Assembly (NCBI GenBank): GCA_014764075.1 | Contig: JACXUE010000037.1 | Span: 1 to 24,606, forward strand | Direction: 5' to 3' | From: Sulfuricurvum sp. | GTDB taxonomy: Bacteria; Campylobacterota; Campylobacteria; Campylobacterales; Sulfurimonadaceae | Length of the DNA: 24,606 nucleotides | In this document: in pieces, positions 23,186 through 24,606 of the stretch | How the letters are laid out: each line of letters begins with the position of its first letter | How positions within the stretch are numbered: the stretch's first letter is position 1 | Notes under the pieces: generated by a model | Seen by the model: the letters and a program-made list of their open reading frames with translations, nothing else | Databases searched by the model: none | What the model was told of the DNA's origin: nothing | Translations under genes and position numbers: made by a program

Positions 23186-24292
23186 TTACTCCTCTTCTTT
23201 GCGACTAAGTGAAATGAGAACGCCCTCGATCATCTCATCGATATCACCGTCGAGAATGTTGCTGATGTTGGAGTAAGGGATACCTGAACGGGTATCTTTG
23301 ACCTGTTGGTAGGGAGCTAGGACGTAGGAGCGAATTTGGTGTCCCCAGCCGTTTTCGCTTTTTTCGGTTCCGTCAACGGCAGCTTGTTTTTTCTCCATCT
23401 CCAGTTCGTAGAGTCTGGATTTGAGCATTTTAAACGCGGTCGCTTTATTTTTGTGCTGGCTTCGATCGTTTTGACACTGTACGACGATACCGGTCGGGAT
23501 ATGGGTGATGCGGATCGCCGATTCGGTTTTGTTGACGTGCTGACCTCCCGCACCTGAAGCGCGGTAGGTATCGAGGCGGATGTCTTTGTCCTCGATCTCG
23601 ATTTCGATGTCGTCATCAAGTTCCGGAGAGATCATGACCGAGGTGAAGCTGGTATGGCGTTTCGCCGCCGAATCATAGGGGCTGATACGAACGAGGCGGT
23701 GGATACCGTTTTCGTTTTTGAGGTACCCATAGACGTTGATCCCTTTGATCAGCAGAGCGGCATCTTTGATCCCTGCCTCTTCGCCGGCTTGGTAGTCGAG
23801 CATCTCGACACTGAAATCGTGACGCTCCGCCCAGCGGGTATACATCCGCAGAAGCATCGACGCCCAGTCTTGCGACTCGGTTCCCCCTGCTCCTGGATGG
23901 ATCGTAACGATGGCGTTGAGGGAGTCGTGTTCACCGCTTAGGAGCACTTCGATCTCCATCGATTTGACTTTGTTTTCCAGTTCAGACGCATCGGCAAAGA
24001 GAGATTCGATGGTTTCATCATCCCCCTCTTCTTTGGCCATATCGTAGAGGTCGAGGGCATCTTGGAGGGCGTTGAACGTTTTGGAATATTTTGCCAAACG
24101 GCGTTCAAGTTGGGTTTTCTCTTTTTGGATGATCCCAGCATGCGCAGCATCGTTCCAAAAGCCGTCGGAATTTTCGAGGGATTCGATCTCACCAAGACGG
24201 TTCTTGATCTCATCAGGACGGACGACATCGGTCACGTTTTGCATCTTTGTGGTGAGCGTTTTAAGCAATTCGGTATATTCGTAATGATCCAT
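23186..24292 (-). CDS. prfB: Peptide chain release factor 2
   Basis: RF2 ends translation at UGA and UAA by hydrolysing peptidyl-tRNA. The 368-residue product is full length and in a single frame: unlike E. coli there is no in-frame TGA and no programmed +1 shift, as is usual in Campylobacterota. The helical N domain is followed by HPGAGGTESQDWA (132-144), and the peptidyl-transferase motif GGQ is at 249-251 in RASGAGGQHVNKTES. The stop-codon recognition tripeptide, normally SPF, reads S204-P205-Y206 here. RF2 activity should remain, but the Phe-to-Tyr change is worth noting. GGA lies in the upstream region before the ATG. Confidence 0.96.
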   Translation of the reverse strand: MDHYEYTELLKTLTTKMQNVTDVVRPDEIKNRLGEIESLENSDGFWNDAAHAGIIQKEKTQLERRLAKYSKTFNALQDALDLYDMAKEEGDDETIESLFADASELENKVKSMEIEVLLSGEHDSLNAIVTIHPGAGGTESQDWASMLLRMYTRWAERHDFSVEMLDYQAGEEAGIKDAALLIKGINVYGYLKNENGIHRLVRISPYDSAAKRHTSFTSVMISPELDDDIEIEIEDKDIRLDTYRASGAGGQHVNKTESAIRITHIPTGIVVQCQNDRSQHKNKATAFKMLKSRLYELEMEKKQAAVDGTEKSENGWGHQIRSYVLAPYQQVKDTRSGIPYSNISNILDGDIDEMIEGVLISLSRKEEE

Positions 24293-24606
24293 GTAATGGA
24301 ATATCCTATATGTATTATTTTAGACGCCAAAGGAATAAAATCCCTCCGGCTACGTTAGCCACCTAGGCTACTAAAGCTAGCCTCTGTCGAGGCAGAAAAC
24401 TTCTTGAAACCAAGAAGTCTAATATATAACTGCCCTTACGCACTCGATAAAACCGAGGGCGAAAAGGGCTAGTTTCTCCCATATCCGAAAGATATGGCAA
24501 GCTTTAGGGGGTTGCATGGGTGAAAAGCGTTAAAAAAGCCAACTGCTTGGCTTTTTTAGCTTTGGAACCGAGCCGATATGTGTTAGCATCGGCAAGGCTG
24601 TCCCTG
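24293..24606. other. Hairpin-rich non-coding region, possible IS200/IS605 right end
   Basis: No complete gene is visible in these 314 bases. A dense row of inverted repeats is: GGCTA-CGT-TAGCC (24348-24360), AGGCTA/TAGCCT (24365-24383), ACTTCTTG-AAAC-CAAGAAGT (24399-24418) enclosed by GGCAG/CTGCC (24391-24434), GCCCTT/AAGGGC (24432-24469) with CTCG/CGAG inside, CCATATC/GATATGG (24479-24497), a 12-base-pair stem at 24531-24558, and GCCGAT/ATCGGC (24572-24593). Read on the minus strand it ends in hairpin-GGAGGGATTTTATTCC next to the prfB promoter area. This resembles the right end of IS200/IS605 elements, which encodes the TnpB guide RNA. The first 40 bases or so (24293-24330) probably hold the prfB promoter. 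Confidence 0.4.
24531..24558. terminator. Strong symmetric intrinsic terminator
   Basis: TAAAAAAGCCAA-CTGC-TTGGCTTTTTTA is a perfect 12-base-pair stem with a 4-base loop. The A-run and T-run make it a bidirectional rho-independent terminator. It could end a transcript entering from beyond the window on the minus strand or a structured RNA made from the plus strand. Confidence 0.75.

Noticed and set aside
24293..24606. tmRNA, RNase P RNA, SRP RNA, riboswitch or CRISPR array in the last 300 bases
   Set aside because: I found no tRNA-like acceptor end, P4-type conserved boxes, SRP tetraloop core, riboswitch consensus boxes or regularly spaced direct repeats on either strand.

Overview
This window looks like the chromosome of a Campylobacterota bacterium (formerly Epsilonproteobacteria), most likely a Sulfuricurvum/Sulfurimonas relative. 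The evidence is the gene order tRNA-Thr/Tyr/Gly/Thr - tuf - rpmG - tRNA-Trp - secE - nusG - rplK - rplA - rplJ - rplL - rpoB - rpoC - rpsL - rpsG - fusA, an RF2 gene with no programmed frameshift, a bpt-type aminoacyl-tRNA-protein transferase, and a moderate GC content judged by eye. rpoB and rpoC are not fused as in Helicobacter but overlap by 8 bases. The genus is inferred, not proven.

Layout. 29-352 (-): small thioredoxin-like protein. 365-4331 (+): compact run of a radical SAM protein (3' end damaged), the MgtE Mg2+ channel, a ChaA-like Ca2+/H+ antiporter and YaaA, with touching or overlapping ends. 4349-4377: near-consensus sigma70 promoter, then four tRNAs, then tuf with its own promoter and the long translation/transcription cluster to fusA at 21234. 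21286-22806 (-): a fumarylacetoacetate-hydrolase-fold enzyme and Bpt, with a possible 37-residue membrane peptide between them on the other strand. 22864-23181 (+): small two-helix membrane protein. 23186-24292 (-): prfB. 24293-24606: no complete gene, but a dense series of hairpins that may be the right end/guide-RNA region of an IS200/IS605-type element running out of the window.

The core cluster supplies elongation factors (EF-Tu, EF-G), ribosomal stalk and decoding proteins (L11, L1, L10, L7/L12, S12, S7, L33), the SecE translocon subunit, NusG and the beta and beta' subunits of RNA polymerase.

The striking feature is three places where conserved genes lose a segment. (1) rplL runs in frame into rpoB at about 9445, losing the end of L7/L12, the intergenic region and the rpoB start codon. 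(2) rpoC is broken at about 15192 with roughly 40 conserved residues missing and a shift of frame. (3) The radical SAM gene loses its C-terminal region at about 1046-1050, and its normal-looking last codons survive in another frame, overlapping the mgtE start. Three similar lesions in one window, two of them in essential genes, point first to small assembly deletions. A genuine L7/L12-RpoB fusion and split beta' would be remarkable and can be tested by mapping reads.
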